Positions 62,137 to 64,000 of a stretch of 64,000 nt of DNA are shown here, one piece after another. The notes below the pieces were generated by a model, which had not been told where the DNA came from, searched no databases, and was given only the letters and a program-made list of their open reading frames with translations. Location of the stretch: contig JAQSDV010000004.1 of NCBI GenBank assembly GCA_029945425.1, positions 186,001 to 250,000 on the forward strand, in the 5' to 3' direction. Positions within the stretch are counted from its first letter, which is position 1. The number at the start of each line of letters is the position of its first letter. Made by a program: the position numbers and the translations under genes. The DNA comes from a bacterium. Its GTDB lineage: Bacteria > Pseudomonadota > Alphaproteobacteria > Micavibrionales > UBA2020.

Positions 62137-62901
62137 ATGAACGACCTGCTGCCCCTGATCAAAAAAGTCCTGTTCGTGCCGATCCATCCGGCCGGTTATC
62201 CGTTTATCGGGATTTTTGCCGTCGTGACGCTTTTGCTGGCGATGGCCTGGGCGCCGTTCGGCTTTATCGGCCTCGTGCTGACGCTGTGGTGCGTTTACTT
62301 CTTCCGCAACCCGCTGCGCTACACGCCCGTGCGCGAAGGCCTGATCGTCAGCCCGGGCGACGGCATCGTCAGCCTGATTCAAGAAGTATCCCTGCCGCCC
62401 GAACTCGACGACGTGAAGGCGCAAACTGGACAAGTGACCGGCGACGCCCTGCTGGACGCGGCCACCACTACGCGCGTGAGCGTGTTCCTGAACGTGTTCG
62501 ACGTGCATGTGAACCGCGTGCCCGCCGACGGCGAAATCCGCAAGGTTGTGTATCACCCCGGCAAGTTCCTGTCGGCCGATCTCGACAAGGCGAGCCTCGA
62601 GAACGAGCGTTCGACCGTGCTGCTCAAGATGAAGGATTATCCGTCATCCATCGTGTTCGTGCAGATCGCGGGCTTTGTTGCGCGCCGCATCATCAATAAA
62701 TCGGTCGCGGGCCAGCAGGCACGCGCAGGCGACATTTACGGGCTGATCCGCTTCGGCAGCCGCGTTGACATCTACCTGCCGCCCGGCGTGCAGCCGCTCG
62801 TCAGCGTCGGCCAGCGCATGGTCGGCGGCGAAAGCGTGATCGCCGACGTGCATGCGAAAGAAGCGCCGCGTTTGGCGGAATGCCGCAACCCCGTCCAGTA
62901 A
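62137..62901 (+). CDS. psd: Phosphatidylserine decarboxylase
   Basis: 254-residue proenzyme that makes phosphatidylethanolamine. The autocleavage site is YGLIRFGSRVDIYLPPG near residue 207; cleavage before the Ser of RFGS gives the pyruvoyl cofactor, the alphaproteobacterial variant of LGST. FLNVFDVHVNRVPADGEI near residue 120 holds the conserved His. Two N-terminal membrane segments are present (residues 18-50). The ATG at 62137 has AGGA seven bases before it; the frame is open nine codons further. It is followed nine bases later by pssA, whose product is its substrate. Confidence 0.95.
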   Translation: MNDLLPLIKKVLFVPIHPAGYPFIGIFAVVTLLLAMAWAPFGFIGLVLTLWCVYFFRNPLRYTPVREGLIVSPGDGIVSLIQEVSLPPELDDVKAQTGQVTGDALLDAATTTRVSVFLNVFDVHVNRVPADGEIRKVVYHPGKFLSADLDKASLENERSTVLLKMKDYPSSIVFVQIAGFVARRIINKSVAGQQARAGDIYGLIRFGSRVDIYLPPGVQPLVSVGQRMVGGESVIADVHAKEAPRLAECRNPVQ

Positions 62902-62910
62902 GGCTGAAAA

Positions 62911-63723
62911 ATGGAAAAACACGCCCGCCCGAAAAAACTGCCGCTGCATAAAATGATCCCGAACATCCTGACGCTGGCCGCGATGGGCTGCGGCATGACG
63001 TCGATCAAGTTCGCGATTGCAGAGCGGTGGGACATGGCGGTGCTGGCGATCGTGGTCGCGGCCTTCATGGACGCCTTCGACGGCGCAGCCGCGCGCCTGT
63101 TGAAGGCGCAGAGCAAGCTGGGCGCGGAGCTCGACAGTTTTTCCGATTTCGTCAATTTCGGCGTGGCGCCCGCGATCATCGTTTACCTCTGGACGCTCGA
63201 CAGCCTGCCGCGCTGGGGCTGGCCCGTCGCGTTGGTGTTCGCCATGTCGGTTGCGTTGCGTCTTGCCAAATTCAACATCCTGTCGGATGACAAAGACCCC
63301 AACGACCCGCTGACGAAATATTTCGTGGGCGTGCCGTCACCGCTGGGCGCGGGCCTTGCGATCTTCCCGATGATTATCGGGTTCATGGCGGATAAACGGA
63401 ATGATTTCGATTCAGCCGCGCTTGTGTACTTGCGCGACCCGCAGCTGATCGCGCTTTGGCTGGTGGTTGTGGCCGGCATGATGGTGAGCAATTTCCCGAC
63501 GCTGTCGAGCAAGCAGATCCGCATCCCCGTGCGCATGAAAATGCCGCTGCTGGCATTCTGCGGCGTCTACATCGCTTTCCTAATCAATGAACCCTGGCCC
63601 ACCTTGTCGGCAATGGCGATTGTGTACCTGCTGTCGCTGCCTTTCGGCATCGCGCATTACAACCGCAAGGCACGGTCCGCCGCCAAGGGCGAAAAAGACC
63701 ATGACGACGGCGACGACGATTAA
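62911..63723 (+). CDS. pssA: CDP-diacylglycerol-serine O-phosphatidyltransferase
   Basis: 270-residue membrane enzyme joining serine and CDP-diacylglycerol to phosphatidylserine. The CDP-alcohol phosphatidyltransferase motif lies near residue 54: AFMDAFDGAAARLLK, followed by KLGAELDSFSDFVNFGV, which gives the DxxDGxxAR...GxxxDxxxD signature. About seven membrane helices follow, and the C-terminus is acidic (DHDDGDDD). Together with psd it makes phosphatidylethanolamine. The two genes are nine bases apart and on one transcript. Confidence 0.95.
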   Translation: MEKHARPKKLPLHKMIPNILTLAAMGCGMTSIKFAIAERWDMAVLAIVVAAFMDAFDGAAARLLKAQSKLGAELDSFSDFVNFGVAPAIIVYLWTLDSLPRWGWPVALVFAMSVALRLAKFNILSDDKDPNDPLTKYFVGVPSPLGAGLAIFPMIIGFMADKRNDFDSAALVYLRDPQLIALWLVVVAGMMVSNFPTLSSKQIRIPVRMKMPLLAFCGVYIAFLINEPWPTLSAMAIVYLLSLPFGIAHYNRKARSAAKGEKDHDDGDDD

Positions 63724-63732
63724 TTCCGAGAT

Positions 63733-64000
63733 TTAAGCGGGCTGTCCTGGGGTTGCGGGGCCTTGCGCTGCGGCTGCGGAGACCAGCGGTTTCAGTTTTG
63801 CCTTGGTCTGCGTGCTGCCCTGCGCCATCACCTGGTTCTGCAAGCCGCTGTCGAGCGTCTTGAACTTGTCCTTGAACTGTTCCATGTCGCTGAGCGTGCC
63901 GGAAATGATCGCATCGGTATGCGGGTTGACCTTTTCCTTCTGCACGGAATCATCCGCTTCCGCGATCTGGGCCATGCCAAAGCCGCGCAGCAGACCCTTG
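63733..64000 (-). CDS. Hypothetical protein, N-terminus cut by window edge
   Basis: The frame stays open to base 64000, so the start is outside. About 89 residues are visible. The text reads KGLLRGFGMAQIAEADD at the cut end, then helical stretches (SDMEQFKDKFKTLDSGLQNQ) and an Ala/Gly/Pro-rich end. No family can be named. It is convergent with pssA, nine bases apart. An internal ATG at 63973 is possible as the true start, but the frame continues upstream without a stop. Confidence 0.6.
   Translation of the reverse strand, partial: KGLLRGFGMAQIAEADDSVQKEKVNPHTDAIISGTLSDMEQFKDKFKTLDSGLQNQVMAQGSTQTKAKLKPLVSAAAAQGPATPGQPA

Noticed and set aside
1..64000. CRISPR arrays, insertion sequences, prophage
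   Set aside because: No regularly spaced direct repeats, no transposase or integrase, and no phage structural genes are visible in the window.

Overview
The window is a GC-rich (about 60%), gene-dense chromosomal segment of an alphaproteobacterium. The evidence is a GTTC-N7-GTTC SOS box before uvrA, the psd-pssA pair with an RFGS processing site, the plsY-dprA-topA-rnr gene string, and a divergent tadA/RsuA-family pair. Lpx and Kdo genes show a Gram-negative LPS outer membrane. I see no rRNA, phage, integrase, transposase or CRISPR array. Many secreted or repeat-built proteins of unknown family would fit a poorly sampled lineage such as Micavibrio-like bacteria, but that placement is a guess.

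Layout. 1-9.1 kb: a truncated FecR-domain protein, a DctA transporter, three unknown proteins (one with HETGH), a lipase-like hydrolase, a DUF3592-like membrane protein, a CPA2 antiporter and a short TyrA-like dehydrogenase. 9.2-15.9 kb: a luciferase-like flavin oxidoreductase, an enoyl-CoA hydratase, a protein of four tandem modules, an M14 peptidase, a class III cyclase and tRNA-Arg(ACG). 16-24.2 kb: an OmpA-like lipoprotein, a second CPA2 antiporter, a long perfect palindrome, a bacterioferritin, an RsuA/RluB enzyme, tadA, xseA and ssb. 24.3-33.2 kb: an HD hydrolase, a large HELQH protein, a DUF4142 protein, a non-coding stretch with a possible structured RNA, uvrA with its SOS box, and an unusual multi-pass membrane protein. 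33.2-39.8 kb: an ArsR/SRPBCC pair, three tandem paralogues of unknown function, and a waaA-lpxK-lpxL operon joined by 4-base overlaps.

39.8-43.7 kb is the most unusual part: four consecutive secreted paralogues that share an N-terminal and a C-terminal motif block. The two larger ones carry a hydrophobic helical insert of about 100 residues between the blocks. 43.8-50.1 kb: rsmD, a DUF4139-like protein, uppP, asd followed by a half-length MreB-like protein, and a membrane-anchored protein. 50.2-60.1 kb: a tightly packed same-strand run (CoA transferase, pyrB, HD protein, plsY, dprA, topA, rnr) linking pyrimidine synthesis, phospholipid synthesis, DNA uptake, supercoiling and RNA decay; pyrC is not in the run. 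60.1-64 kb: a GGDEF protein, a LOG-family protein, psd-pssA and a truncated gene.

Working together: waaA, lpxK, lpxL, uppP, plsY, psd and pssA cover much of envelope lipid synthesis; uvrA, ssb, xseA, dprA and topA cover DNA maintenance. The tRNA-Arg(ACG) and TadA in the same window are substrate and enzyme for making inosine-34.
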